A stretch of DNA of 64,000 bases. Source: Pedobacter sp. B4-66 (GTDB lineage Bacteria > Bacteroidota > Bacteroidia > Sphingobacteriales > Sphingobacteriaceae). The notes beneath the pieces are model-generated. The model was not told where the DNA came from. It searched no databases and saw nothing but the letters and a program-made list of their open reading frames with translations. Of this stretch, positions 25,049 through 34,277 are shown piece after piece (position 1 is the stretch's first letter; each line of letters begins with the position of its first letter). Location: NCBI RefSeq assembly GCF_018492665.1, contig NZ_JAFVME010000014.1, positions 186,001-250,000 on the forward strand, written 5' to 3'. A program made the position numbers and the translations under genes.

Positions 25049-25699
25049 TTAGTTAATTTGTCTTTTTTTAAACAGATACACTTTGGATTCTTTGCCTTTG
25101 AGTAGTCGTTCCAGGTTCTTTTGGTGGGTAACCAGAATAAGTATACAAACGCACATACCATACAAAACCTCTGACTTTATCGATGAATGGATGATAAACA
25201 CTATACTTAATGGAAAGGTAAACCCTGCACAGATAGAACTTAAAGAAACATATTTAGTTGCCAGTAATACTACTACAAATACAAGAACACAAAACATTGC
25301 TGCTGTAAAGTTAACTGCCAAAATCATTCCAAAAAGAGTTGCTACACCTTTACCTCCCCTGAATCCGGCGAATATTGGAAACAAATGCCCCATAACCGCC
25401 GTAACACCCAAGGCAAGTTCATAATTAATAAACTGAGAAGAATTTTGAGGGCCGGTAACGGACAGACCTATAAAGTATGCAAGCTTAGTTGCAGTGTAAC
25501 CTTTTGCAATATCAATTGTCATTACAGCAATACCGGCTTTTTTACCCAGTACCCTGAATGTATTGGTTGCCCCGGCATTACCACTCCCGTATTCCCTTAC
25601 GTCTACACCGTAAAATGCCTGACCAAGCCAAACCGCTGTTGGTATAGAACCAAACAGGTAGGCTAAAAGAACTGCCGAAATAGAATAGATGGAAATCAT
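25049..25699 (-). CDS. plsY: Glycerol-3-phosphate acyltransferase PlsY
   Basis: This 216-residue integral membrane protein shows the PlsY motifs: LFGSIPTAVWLG, REYGSGNAGATNTFRVLG (about 36-53) and FRGGKGVATLFG (about 113-124), which bind glycerol-3-phosphate and acyl phosphate. It moves the acyl group from acyl phosphate to glycerol-3-phosphate to make lysophosphatidate, the first step of phospholipid synthesis with PlsX. About five to six hydrophobic segments are present. It begins 3 bp after nadC and is followed by the M48 gene, so the three form an operon. The C-terminus is Lys-rich. Confidence 0.95.
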   Translation of the reverse strand: MISIYSISAVLLAYLFGSIPTAVWLGQAFYGVDVREYGSGNAGATNTFRVLGKKAGIAVMTIDIAKGYTATKLAYFIGLSVTGPQNSSQFINYELALGVTAVMGHLFPIFAGFRGGKGVATLFGMILAVNFTAAMFCVLVFVVVLLATKYVSLSSICAGFTFPLSIVFIIHSSIKSEVLYGMCVCILILVTHQKNLERLLKGKESKVYLFKKRQIN

Positions 25700-25702
25700 A
25701 AC

Positions 25703-26545
25703 CTAAAAGGCTTTTAAACTCATGTCTAAACTCTTAACAGAATGGGTTAATGCGCCCATAGAAATAAAATCTACTCCACAGGCAGCATATTCAGCAACAT
25801 TTTCTTCAGTAATACCACCAGAGGCTTCTGTAATATACTTACCGTCGATTAATTTAACAGCCTCTTTAAGGTTATCAAAAGTAAAATTATCCAGCATAAT
25901 TCTATTTACATTGCCACTTTGAAGTACCTCGTTCAACTCTGATAGATTCCTAACCTCAATCTCTATATCCAGAGCTTTATTCTTGTCTTTTAAATATTGA
26001 TTTGCAGAGTTAATGGCATTAGCAATACCACCGGCATAGTCAACATGATTGTCTTTAATTAAAATCATATCATATAAACCGATACGATGATTTACTCCAC
26101 CACCAATTCTTACTGCCCATTTCTCTAAATATCTTAATCCGGGGGTAGTTTTCCTTGTATCTAAAAGCTTTGTTTTATAATTACCTAATAGAGCTACTAC
26201 TTGATTGGTTTTTGTTGCAATGCCACTCATGCGCTGCATACAGTTTAAAACCAAACGTTCAGCGAGTAAAATAGAATGGGTACTACCTGATACCGTTAAA
26301 ACAATATCTCCGTACTTTACCGCAGCACCGTCATTGATAAATACTTCTATTTCTAATCTAGGGTCAATATGACTGAAGATTTGCAATGCCAATTCAACTC
26401 CGGCAACTATCCCATCTTCTTTAATTAGCAGTTTTGCTTTCCCCTGAGCATTTGCTGGTATGGTAGATAAGGAGGTATGATCTCCATCTCCTAAATCTTC
26501 AGCAATTGCGTTCTTTATAAATTGATCTATGATTTGCTTATCCAA
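25703..26545 (-). CDS. nadC: Nicotinate-nucleotide pyrophosphorylase (carboxylating)
   Basis: The 280-residue enzyme has EDLGDGDHTS near the N-terminus, LLDTRKTTPGLRYLEKWAVR (quinolinate and PRPP contacts), GGGVNHRIGLYDMILIKDNH and EASGGITEENV near the end, all NadC motifs. It converts quinolinate and PRPP to nicotinate mononucleotide in de novo NAD synthesis. Length is standard. nadA and nadB are not in the window. A minus-strand -7 element lies just upstream, and plsY follows by 3 bp. Confidence 0.96.
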   Translation of the reverse strand: MDKQIIDQFIKNAIAEDLGDGDHTSLSTIPANAQGKAKLLIKEDGIVAGVELALQIFSHIDPRLEIEVFINDGAAVKYGDIVLTVSGSTHSILLAERLVLNCMQRMSGIATKTNQVVALLGNYKTKLLDTRKTTPGLRYLEKWAVRIGGGVNHRIGLYDMILIKDNHVDYAGGIANAINSANQYLKDKNKALDIEIEVRNLSELNEVLQSGNVNRIMLDNFTFDNLKEAVKLIDGKYITEASGGITEENVAEYAACGVDFISMGALTHSVKSLDMSLKAF

Positions 26546-26561
26546 AACTTAAATTTAAACC

Positions 26562-26569
26562 CAAAAATA
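26562..26569 (-). promoter_or_regulatory. -7 element before nadC
   Basis: CAAAAATA on the plus strand is TATTTTTG on the minus strand, a full TAnnTTTG match, located in the 35-bp gap between the DUF4783 gene and nadC. A -33 TTG at the normal distance is missing. Confidence 0.45.
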
Positions 26570-26580
26570 GCATTTTACAA

Positions 26581-26973
26581 CTATTTCTCAGTCTCAATTC
26601 TCAATTCAGTAATAAAAAAAGCATTGCCGGCCTTTTTCATTGTTATGGAAACCCTGAAAGTTCCATTCTTTGTTACAAGAGAAAGTGCTCCGTATCTGTA
26701 ATTAGGATTGGTATTTAACCGATGAATTACAGATGATTTTAGTGGTACATATTTTGTAAAAAAACTTCTTAATATCTGTTCGGCTTGTGCTTTTGAATAT
26801 ACATCTTCATCATCAATTATGATTAAATCAACAGATGGAGAAAAATTTGCAGCTATTTCTTTTGAGTTACCGGCTTTAAAATGCGCCGACAGGCCATCAA
26901 TAATATCGGCTTGTTTAGCTGCAAAAGAGGAAAAGTGCACAAAAAATATAAGTAATGAAAGTAGGGGCTTCAT
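26581..26973 (-). CDS. DUF4783 domain-containing exported protein
   Basis: The 130-residue protein has a signal peptide (about 1-18, ending FAA). The mature part has the DUF4783 pattern: DIIDGLSAHFKAGNSKEIAA, FSPSVDLIIIDDEDVYSKAQ, AEQILRSFFTKYVP and a YRYGALSLVTKNGTFRVSIT strand pair, an NTF2-like fold. Family function is unknown. It lies 35 bp before nadC on the same strand, a neighbourhood I recall as common in Bacteroidota, and diverges from gpmI. Confidence 0.85.
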   Translation of the reverse strand: MKPLLSLLIFFVHFSSFAAKQADIIDGLSAHFKAGNSKEIAANFSPSVDLIIIDDEDVYSKAQAEQILRSFFTKYVPLKSSVIHRLNTNPNYRYGALSLVTKNGTFRVSITMKKAGNAFFITELRIETEK

Positions 26974-27153
26974 AATCTCTAAATAGCTAATACATATTAA
27001 TGCACATAAACTATGCCATTAATAGCATAAAAATGACTTATAATACAAACTACACTTTATGCCTGACCATAAAATACATTGACATGTTCTTGTAAAAACA
27101 GACAAATATTAATATGAATTTTAATTAGGTTCTAAAAAAAGATACAATAGACT

Positions 27154-27161
27154 TATCTTTG
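27154..27161 (+). promoter_or_regulatory. -7 element before gpmI
   Basis: TATCTTTG matches TAnnTTTG, 24 bases before the ATG. No -33 TTG was found at the standard distance. Confidence 0.45.
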
Positions 27162-27185
27162 TTAATAAACGAAAAGTAGACAATA

Positions 27186-28706
27186 ATGAATAATAAGAAA
27201 CTAGTATTACTTATCCTTGATGGCTGGGGTTATGGAAAAAAAGACGAATCTGATGCTGCTTATGCCGCTAACACCCCATTCTTTGATTCTCTATTAGAAA
27301 ATTACCCAAACTCAAAGCTTGAGGCTTCGGGAGAAGCTGTTGGTTTACCAGCCGGACAAATGGGAAACTCGGAAGTTGGACATATGAACTTAGGTGCCGG
27401 ACGCGTAGTGTACCAGGAACTGGGAAGAATCAACAAAGCAATAAGCGACAGAACATTACATCAGAATGAGATTTTACTAGATGCTTTTAATTATGCTAAA
27501 AACAACAATAAGAAAGTTCATTTTATAGGTCTTGTTTCAGACGGCGGTGTTCACGCTCACATTAATCATTTAAAGGCATTATGTGATGCTGCTACCGAGC
27601 AAGGGCTGAAAGATGTGTTTGTACATGCTTTTTTAGATGGAAGAGATACGGATCCTAATTCAGGACTAAACTTTATAAAAGACCTTAACCACCACTTAGA
27701 AACTTCTTCGGCGAAAATAGCCAGCTTAATTGGCCGTTATTATGCAATGGACAGAGATTCGAGATGGGAAAGAGTTAAACTTGCATATGACCTGATGACA
27801 AAAGGAATCGGTGAAACTGCAAGTGACCCGGCTTTCGCAATAGAGCAATCATATAAAGATGGTATAACAGATGAATTTATTAAACCCGTTGTAATTACAA
27901 ATCCGGATGGTTCACCAGTTGCAACTATACAACCTGATGATGTGGTAATCTGTTTCAATTATAGAACAGACAGAGGAAGAGAAATTACTTCTGTATTAAG
28001 TCAGGCTGATTACCCAGATTTTGGAATGCATAAATTGCCATTGTATTATGTAACAATGACTACTTATGACGAAAGCTTCAACAATGTAAAAGTTATGTTT
28101 ACTAAAGATGATCTTTCTCAAACTCTTGGCGAAGTATTAGAAAAAAATCATAAAAACCAAATCAGAATTGCAGAGACAGAAAAGTACCCTCACGTAACTT
28201 TCTTCTTTTCAGGCGGTAGAGAACAAGAATTCGAAAATGAAAAACGAATCCTTATTCCATCTCCAAAAGTAGCGACTTACGATTTACAGCCCGAAATGAG
28301 TGCTGCAGGTATTACAGAAGCAATTTGCAAAGAATTGGAAACTGGCTGGCCTGATTTTGTTTGCTTAAACTTTGCTAATCCTGATATGGTAGGCCACACT
28401 GGAGTATTTGACGCTGTTGTTAAAGCTGTTGAAACAGCTGATAGTTGTGCTGAAATTGTAGTAAATAAAGGAATTGAAAATGGATATTCGTTTATTATAC
28501 TAGCCGATCATGGTAACTCTGAATATATGGTAAATGGTGATGGATCCGTTAACACGGCTCATACAACCAACCTTGTTCCTTGTATTTTAATAGATAAAGA
28601 TTTCAAAACTGTTGCGGATGGTAAATTAGGTGACATTGCCCCTACTATTTTACAAATTTTAGGTATCCAAAAACCAGAAATCATGACTGGAAACAGTTTA
28701 GTATAA
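27186..28706 (+). CDS. gpmI: 2,3-bisphosphoglycerate-independent phosphoglycerate mutase
   Basis: The 506-residue enzyme belongs to the alkaline phosphatase superfamily. LLILDGWGYG holds the first metal-binding Asp; GQMGNSEVGHMNLGAGR holds the catalytic Ser62. Further metal-site motifs are ADHGNSEYM and NTAHTTNLVPCIL near the C-terminus, with FANPDMVGHTG in between. It interconverts 3- and 2-phosphoglycerate with manganese in glycolysis and gluconeogenesis. Length is standard. The next gene's ATG overlaps its TAA by one base, so the two are coupled. Confidence 0.97.
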   Translation: MNNKKLVLLILDGWGYGKKDESDAAYAANTPFFDSLLENYPNSKLEASGEAVGLPAGQMGNSEVGHMNLGAGRVVYQELGRINKAISDRTLHQNEILLDAFNYAKNNNKKVHFIGLVSDGGVHAHINHLKALCDAATEQGLKDVFVHAFLDGRDTDPNSGLNFIKDLNHHLETSSAKIASLIGRYYAMDRDSRWERVKLAYDLMTKGIGETASDPAFAIEQSYKDGITDEFIKPVVITNPDGSPVATIQPDDVVICFNYRTDRGREITSVLSQADYPDFGMHKLPLYYVTMTTYDESFNNVKVMFTKDDLSQTLGEVLEKNHKNQIRIAETEKYPHVTFFFSGGREQEFENEKRILIPSPKVATYDLQPEMSAAGITEAICKELETGWPDFVCLNFANPDMVGHTGVFDAVVKAVETADSCAEIVVNKGIENGYSFIILADHGNSEYMVNGDGSVNTAHTTNLVPCILIDKDFKTVADGKLGDIAPTILQILGIQKPEIMTGNSLV

Positions 28707-29236
28707 TGAGAAACACAATCTTATTATTTTGCATTCTTTTGTTTTTTATCAGTTGTAGTAATTCAGCTGATAAAAAACAAAAGAATGATCTTACTTATTT
28801 TGATGTTAAAGGTTATTTTGAAAAAGAAGCTGCTAGGCTTACAAAAACAAATCCTTTAATCAACAAGGCTGTAAATGTAAACGGCGAGGGAGAGAGCAAA
28901 TCCATGAAAATCTCAGACTGGAAAAAGGAATTAACGCTTTTTTCTGACGCTGATATTAACCGAGCTTCGTGGAAAGGTTTATTTCAACTCAAAAAATCGC
29001 AAGATCAGGAGCGCTATACTTCAAATAATGAGAAAGTACCTGTAAAGGAGTTATTGGTTTTTTATAAAAAAGATAAGGTGTCTGGATTTAAATTTCTAAT
29101 AAAGAATACAAATTCCTTATATACCTCTGTTGACACTTTAACCTACTACCCCGATAGCTTGTACCAGATAAAGAAGATGCAGAATATTAAGTTGCTATCT
29201 GAAAAGACTTATACAGTTACAGGGATTTTCAAATAA
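28706..29236 (+). CDS. Hypothetical lipoprotein coupled to gpmI
   Basis: The 176-residue protein has a short lipoprotein signal peptide, LFFISC, with Cys17. The rest is polar and Lys-rich with a mixed strand and helix profile (KVSGFKFLIKNTNSLYTSVD, TLTYYPDSLYQIKKMQNIKL); no domain is recognised. The TAATG overlap with gpmI shows coupling, though no link to glycolysis can be read from it. It ends before a bidirectional terminator. Confidence 0.75.
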   Translation: MRNTILLFCILLFFISCSNSADKKQKNDLTYFDVKGYFEKEAARLTKTNPLINKAVNVNGEGESKSMKISDWKKELTLFSDADINRASWKGLFQLKKSQDQERYTSNNEKVPVKELLVFYKKDKVSGFKFLIKNTNSLYTSVDTLTYYPDSLYQIKKMQNIKLLSEKTYTVTGIFK

Positions 29237-29281
29237 TAAAAAAGACCAATCTGATTAATCAAATTGGTCTTTTTTATTATT
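29232..29281. terminator. Bidirectional terminator between convergent genes
   Basis: A perfect 19-bp stem (29232-29250 with 29263-29281) with A-run and T-run in the two arms, so it can work both ways. The 12-nt loop contains a further palindrome, TGATTAATCA. It starts inside the last codons of the lipoprotein gene. Confidence 0.9.
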
Positions 29282-29295
29282 AAGTTATACTGCTA

Positions 29296-29922
29296 TTACT
29301 TCAAACTAGCTACCTGAGCTTTTACATAATCTATCAGAGATATAATGTCTTTACGTTGTGGTTGTACCAGTAGTATTTTTTGAAAATCTGCAACTGAATT
29401 ATTAAATAAAGCAACACAAGCCTTTTTCTCTACTGATTTTTTGATCTTATAAGATTTATAAATCCCATAATCTTTAAAGGCAAGTCCTCTATTCTGTAAC
29501 AACTGAGGATCTTCTTCCCCATTTATCTCTATGGCTTTTGAGAAATCTTTAATTGCAGCAAGATAGAAGCTCTCTCTCATCTGATTCAATGATTCCTTAG
29601 GATCATTTGCGACATTTAGTCTAGCTTTACCTCTATAATAGTATGCAGAATAGTCTGAAGGTTTTAAAGTTATAAAACGACTGTATGTATTTATTGCATT
29701 TTCAAAATCGCCACACTGGTAGTATGAATAACCCAACATTTTTAAAACATTAGAATTATTAGGGTCTTTTGTATCGGCTTTTTCTAACTGAGCTACAGCT
29801 CCCTTATAATCGCCTTTAAGCCATGCTTGCATACCTAACTTATCGTAGTTATTGTTTTGTGCAATACTGCTGTTGGCCGAAATAACGAGTAATACCAGAA
29901 TTGTTTGCTTGAAATAGTTCAT
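29296..29922 (-). CDS. Exported tetratricopeptide repeat protein
   Basis: The 208-residue protein has a signal peptide (about 1-21, cleavage near SIAQ) followed by about three to four TPR units: LGMQAWLKGDYKGAVAQLEK, LKMLGYSYYQCGDFENAINT and LKPSDYSAYYYRGKARLNVA, then a longer, less regular unit. TPR proteins mediate protein contacts; the partner is unknown. The product is presumably periplasmic or attached to the outer membrane. It stands alone, convergent with the gpmI lipoprotein gene and divergent from lon. Confidence 0.85.
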   Translation of the reverse strand: MNYFKQTILVLLVISANSSIAQNNNYDKLGMQAWLKGDYKGAVAQLEKADTKDPNNSNVLKMLGYSYYQCGDFENAINTYSRFITLKPSDYSAYYYRGKARLNVANDPKESLNQMRESFYLAAIKDFSKAIEINGEEDPQLLQNRGLAFKDYGIYKSYKIKKSVEKKACVALFNNSVADFQKILLVQPQRKDIISLIDYVKAQVASLK

Positions 29923-30241
29923 TAAATTTTATTAAAAAATAAATATATTTAGTTTTATTCAATACCCTAACAAATTTTAAAACATTTTTTCCCCAGGGAC
30001 CTCAGAATTTACAATAGGCAACTATCATACCATTTACAAATATGTTATAGTTAACGTTAAATAAGTGAAATTATGATAGGTCACCAAATTATTATTTTTT
30101 ATCTGACTTTTTAACATAGAAAACAACTTATCTTAACTTTGGCACAGGAGTTGAAATTATAGCTATTCAATATAATTAATAATTTCGCAAGCGACATGCT
30201 GTCAGATTGTCGTTTTTTTTAATTTTAAGAAAGACTATTTA
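29923..30241. other. Divergent intergenic region before lon
   Basis: A 319-bp AT-rich spacer. It holds an 8-bp inverted repeat CTATCATA/TATGATAG (30022-30029, 30072-30079), a -7 element at 30134-30141, and a 13-bp stretch at 30178-30190 shared with the second RND operon. No ORF or RNA gene was recognised. Confidence 0.55.
30134..30141 (+). promoter_or_regulatory. -7 element upstream of lon
   Basis: TAACTTTG matches TAnnTTTG; it would give a leader of about 95 nt. A T-run without G lies at the -33 position. Confidence 0.45.
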
Positions 30242-32713
30242 ATGAGTAAACAAGATCAGTTTGATTTTAGCAATGCACTACCTATCATAAATGAAGATAC
30301 AGAGTTCTTTCCATTGATGTCTCAACAAGACGAAGATGAAATGAACAATGAAGAAACACCAGAGGTCCTGCCAATACTCCCACTTAGAAACACAGTCTTA
30401 TTTCCAGGTGTGGTGATCCCTATTACTGTAGGAAGAGATAAATCAATTAAATTAATAAAAGAAGCTTATAAAGGAGATCGAATTATTGGAGTTGTTTCAC
30501 AGCGCGATGTTTCAATAGAAGACCCAACCTTTGAACAATTAAATAGTGTAGGTACGGTTGCCCATATTATAAAAATGCTTCAAATGCCTGATGGTAATAC
30601 GACTGTAATTATCCAGGGTAAACAACGCTTCAGATTAATTGAAGAGGTTCAATCTGAACCTTATATTAAGGTAACTATCAATAAGTTTACAGAGGCTAAG
30701 CATAAAAGCGACAAAGAGTTTAAAGCCCTTGTTGCTTCTATTAAAGAGATGTCGAGCCAGATTATACAACTGTCTCCGAACATCCCAAGTGAGGCCGGAA
30801 TTGCGTTAAAAAATATTGAGAGCACTTCTTTCCTGATTAACTTCATATCATCTAATATGAATGCAGATGTGGCTGACAAGCAAAAAATGCTTGAAATGAC
30901 CAACCTGCGTGAACGTGCTACGATGGTAATGGAACTATTAACACTAGAGCTTCAAATGTTGGAGCTTAAAAGCCAGATCCAATCTAAGGTAAGAACAGAC
31001 CTTGATAAGCAGCAAAGAGATTACTTCCTGAATCAGCAATTAAAAACCATACAGGAAGAACTGGGTGGTAATTCTTCAGATCTGGAGTATGAAGCGCTGC
31101 AAGTACGTGCTAAAAAGAAAAAATGGGCTTCGCAAATTGAAAGTCATTTCAATAAGGAGCTTGAAAAATTAGGCAGAATGAACCCTGCTGCACCAGATTA
31201 TTCTGTTCAGATTAACTATCTTGAACTGCTTCTGGATTTACCTTGGAATGATTTCACCAAGGATAATTTTGACCTAAAACGTGCACAACGCATTTTAGAT
31301 AAAGATCATTTTGGTCTGGAAAAAGTAAAACAGAGGATCATTGAGTATTTAGCTGTACTAAAGCTTAAACGTGATATGAAAGCTCCTATCATTTGTTTAG
31401 TTGGCCCTCCGGGAGTTGGTAAAACATCATTAGGAAAATCAATTGCAAAGGCTTTAAACAGGAAATATGTTCGTATGGCTCTGGGTGGCATACGTGATGA
31501 AGCTGAAATTCGCGGACATAGGAAAACCTATATTGGTGCAATGCCCGGCAGAATCATACAATCTATTAAAAAAGCAGGTGCAGCTAATCCCGTATTTGTT
31601 TTGGATGAGATTGATAAAGTAGGATCTGACTTTAGAGGGGATCCTTCATCTGCACTTTTAGAAGTATTGGATCCTGAGCAAAACAATGCATTTAATGATC
31701 ATTATGTTGAGGCAGACTATGACCTGTCGAATGTACTTTTTATTGCAACTGCTAACTCTTTAAGTTCTATACAGCCAGCCTTATTGGATCGTATGGAGAT
31801 CATTGAGGTGAATGGTTATACTATTGAAGAAAAAATAGAAATTGCCAAAAAGTATTTACTTCCAAAGCAGAAAGAACAACATGGTATTAAATCAAAAGAT
31901 ATTGCTTTAAAAAGTAATTTAATTGAAAAGGTAATCGAAGATTATACCCGTGAGTCAGGAGTTCGTGGTTTAGAGAAAAAAATCGGCTCTCTTGTACGTG
32001 GTGTGGCAACAAAAATTGCCATGGATGAAGCTTATGAACCTAATTTAAGTACTGAAGATGTTGAGCGCATACTTGGTGCTCCAATTTACGACAAGGACTT
32101 GTACGAAGGCAATGAAGTTGCAGGGGTAGTAACAGGATTAGCTTGGACTCAGGTTGGTGGTGATATTTTATTTATTGAAGCAAGCTTAAGTCCAGGTAAA
32201 GGGAAGTTAACCCTAACCGGTAATCTGGGCGAGGTAATGAAAGAATCTGCCATAATAGCATTGGCTTATTTAAGAGCTCATGCTGATTTATTTGACATCG
32301 ATCATTTATTGTTTGACCAATGGGATATCCATGTCCACGTTCCGGCAGGAGCAACACCTAAAGATGGGCCGTCGGCTGGTATAACTATGTTAACAGCGCT
32401 AACCTCTGCATTTACTCAACGTAAAGTAAAACCTAATCTGGCAATGACCGGGGAGATCACATTACGTGGCAAAGTTTTACCTGTTGGCGGAATAAAAGAA
32501 AAGATACTTGCAGCAAAAAGAGCAAATATTAAAGATGTTATTCTTTGCAAATCAAATAAGAAAGATATACTGGAAATTAAAGAGAGTTATATTAAAGACC
32601 TTAACTTCCATTATGTATCTGAAATGAAAGAAGTAATTGAAATTGCATTAACTAAGGAAAAGGTTAAAAACCCTCAAAATCTTACTCTTAAATTAGGCCC
32701 AATTGCCAACTAA
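30242..32713 (+). CDS. lon: ATP-dependent protease Lon
   Basis: The 823-residue protein has the Lon order: N-terminal LON substrate-binding domain (PEVLPILPLRNTVLFPGVVI start, about 37-240), coiled helix region, AAA+ ATPase with Walker A GPPGVGKTSLG (about 388-398) and Walker B VFVLDEIDKVGSD, then the serine peptidase domain with Ser711 in DGPSAGITM and Lys754, the catalytic dyad spaced 43 residues as in the family. An acidic N-terminal extension of about 35 residues precedes the domain. Lon degrades damaged and specific regulatory proteins in the cytoplasm. The following outer membrane protein gene lies 41 bp downstream. Confidence 0.97.
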   Translation: MSKQDQFDFSNALPIINEDTEFFPLMSQQDEDEMNNEETPEVLPILPLRNTVLFPGVVIPITVGRDKSIKLIKEAYKGDRIIGVVSQRDVSIEDPTFEQLNSVGTVAHIIKMLQMPDGNTTVIIQGKQRFRLIEEVQSEPYIKVTINKFTEAKHKSDKEFKALVASIKEMSSQIIQLSPNIPSEAGIALKNIESTSFLINFISSNMNADVADKQKMLEMTNLRERATMVMELLTLELQMLELKSQIQSKVRTDLDKQQRDYFLNQQLKTIQEELGGNSSDLEYEALQVRAKKKKWASQIESHFNKELEKLGRMNPAAPDYSVQINYLELLLDLPWNDFTKDNFDLKRAQRILDKDHFGLEKVKQRIIEYLAVLKLKRDMKAPIICLVGPPGVGKTSLGKSIAKALNRKYVRMALGGIRDEAEIRGHRKTYIGAMPGRIIQSIKKAGAANPVFVLDEIDKVGSDFRGDPSSALLEVLDPEQNNAFNDHYVEADYDLSNVLFIATANSLSSIQPALLDRMEIIEVNGYTIEEKIEIAKKYLLPKQKEQHGIKSKDIALKSNLIEKVIEDYTRESGVRGLEKKIGSLVRGVATKIAMDEAYEPNLSTEDVERILGAPIYDKDLYEGNEVAGVVTGLAWTQVGGDILFIEASLSPGKGKLTLTGNLGEVMKESAIIALAYLRAHADLFDIDHLLFDQWDIHVHVPAGATPKDGPSAGITMLTALTSAFTQRKVKPNLAMTGEITLRGKVLPVGGIKEKILAAKRANIKDVILCKSNKKDILEIKESYIKDLNFHYVSEMKEVIEIALTKEKVKNPQNLTLKLGPIAN

Positions 32714-32754
32714 TCATTTTTTGTTTAATATTGCGGTCAAACAAACTATTTAAG

Positions 32755-33255
32755 ATGAAGAGAAATACCCTACTACTGACCATCCTGTTTTTAGCAATAG
32801 GATTCGGTAGTGTTTTTGCACAGGAAAGTGACCCTGCAGTAAAGCGAGCACAAAACATTTTTATTGAATTAGGCGGACAAGGCTTAACATTTACCGCAAA
32901 TTATGATTCCCGTTTCACCAATAACAGAGACGGACTGGGCGGAAGAGCTGGTATAGGTTACTACGCTCAAGATGGAGATAAAATAACAACGGTGCCACTT
33001 TCCCTAAATTATTTGATGGGAAAAGGGAATAAGTTTTTTGAAATGGGCTTAGGTGCAACTTTTATCTCAACGAGCGGTAATAGCGAAGTTTTGTTCAATA
33101 AAAATGAAAGTAATGTAATTGGAACACTAAGTTTCTTTTATAGAGTACAGCCTGCTGATGGTGGCTTTTCATTTAGAGCAGGTTTGAGTCCTGTCTTTAG
33201 TAAAGACTTCTTTCTACCCTATTATGGTGGACTTAGTTTAGGATATACATTTTAG
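32755..33255 (+). CDS. Hypothetical outer membrane beta-barrel protein
   Basis: The 166-residue protein has a signal peptide (about 1-23, cleavage FAQES) and ends in GLSLGYTF, the aromatic C-terminus typical of outer membrane barrels. The mature part is strand-rich with repeated Gly and aromatic residues (GGRAGIGYYAQ, FFEMGLGATFIST, GTLSFFYRVQ). It is a small barrel of unknown function. I chose ATG 32755; the frame is open to a TTG at 32731, but that precedes the signal peptide needlessly. A terminator follows. Confidence 0.75.
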   Translation: MKRNTLLLTILFLAIGFGSVFAQESDPAVKRAQNIFIELGGQGLTFTANYDSRFTNNRDGLGGRAGIGYYAQDGDKITTVPLSLNYLMGKGNKFFEMGLGATFISTSGNSEVLFNKNESNVIGTLSFFYRVQPADGGFSFRAGLSPVFSKDFFLPYYGGLSLGYTF

Positions 33256-33274
33256 TCATTAAGTACTATATTAG

Positions 33275-33307
33275 ACTCCGGTAATTTATACCGGAGTTTT
33301 TTTTTTT
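33275..33307 (+). terminator. Rho-independent terminator
   Basis: A 9-bp perfect stem ACTCCGGTA/TACCGGAGT (33275-33283, 33289-33297) with a 5-nt loop, followed by a run of T through 33307. Confidence 0.93.
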
Positions 33308-33320
33308 ATAAAATCATCAA

Positions 33321-34274
33321 ATGAACAGCAAATCTATTCTCTTATTTTCATTCCTTTCTATATTAGCATTTGGTGCTTCTGCTCAAACCTATAAAAATGA
33401 GTTCGGCTTTAAAAGCGACAATGACTCCTATCTTGCTCAAGGCTCGGATCGTTATTATACCAATGGTTTATTTATTGATTATCGCAGAGCGATGGATCAG
33501 AGTAAACTAAAAACCGGACTAGAAAAGAAAATCTATGAGATATCTGCAGGGCAAAAATTGTACAATCCTATTTCAGGTTACGCACCTGACCCTACAAAAC
33601 AGGACAGGCCATTTGCCGGATATTTATATGTTGGAGGTGCCCTAAGTTGGTTTCATAGTAATGAAAGTGTATTAAAAACAAGTGTAGAAGTAGGTACCAC
33701 GGGTCCTAATTCATTAGGTGAAGATGGGCAGGAACTATTGCATAATACAGTGGGCTTTTATGAGCTTGATGGCTGGCAATATCAAATTAAAAACGAAATG
33801 GCCCTGAATCTATCCGCTCAATATACGAAGCTATTACACCGTACCTCCAGTAATGCAATAGATTTTTCATTTGATGGTTATGCAAACGTAGGTACTACAT
33901 TTAGTGGTGCTGGTGCAGGAATTCTATTTAGAGCCGGAGGGATTAACCAGTTGTTCAATTCAGCCTATACAAATGCTGTAATTGGAAATAATGCAAAAAC
34001 AAAGGCACTAGTAAAAAGAGAAATCTTCTTTTATGCCAAGCCGCAATTGAACTTTGTTGCATATGACGCTACAGTTCAAGGAAGCATGTTTAACAATGAT
34101 AGCCCGGTTACATTTGGTGTAAAACCTATTGTTTTTGCTCAACAAGTTGGATTTAATTACAGTTCTCAACGCTTCACATTTGATTTTGGAATGCTGTTTA
34201 AAACAAAAGAAATCAAAAGCTCTGCTAAAGCGCACCAATTCGGATCGATCAGTATGTTTTACCGGTTTAATTAG
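33321..34274 (+). CDS. Lipid A deacylase LpxR family protein (DUF2219)
   Basis: The 317-residue protein has a signal peptide (about 1-22, ending SAQ). The mature N-terminus reads FGFKSDNDSYLAQGSDRYYT, which matches the LpxR family; Asn34-Asp35 correspond to the calcium and active-site pair near the N-terminus of LpxR. The rest is strand-rich and it ends in SISMFYRFN, as expected for an outer membrane barrel. LpxR removes the 3'-acyloxyacyl group of lipid A, which alters the outer membrane surface. Activity on lipid A in this organism is inferred. It is 3 bp from the convergent arfB gene. Confidence 0.85.
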   Translation: MNSKSILLFSFLSILAFGASAQTYKNEFGFKSDNDSYLAQGSDRYYTNGLFIDYRRAMDQSKLKTGLEKKIYEISAGQKLYNPISGYAPDPTKQDRPFAGYLYVGGALSWFHSNESVLKTSVEVGTTGPNSLGEDGQELLHNTVGFYELDGWQYQIKNEMALNLSAQYTKLLHRTSSNAIDFSFDGYANVGTTFSGAGAGILFRAGGINQLFNSAYTNAVIGNNAKTKALVKREIFFYAKPQLNFVAYDATVQGSMFNNDSPVTFGVKPIVFAQQVGFNYSSQRFTFDFGMLFKTKEIKSSAKAHQFGSISMFYRFN

Positions 34275-34277
34275 AAA

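Noticed and set aside
27011..27028. Inverted repeat TATGC/GCATA near gpmI
   Set aside because: Arms are only 5 bp in AT-rich sequence and do not align with a clear promoter.
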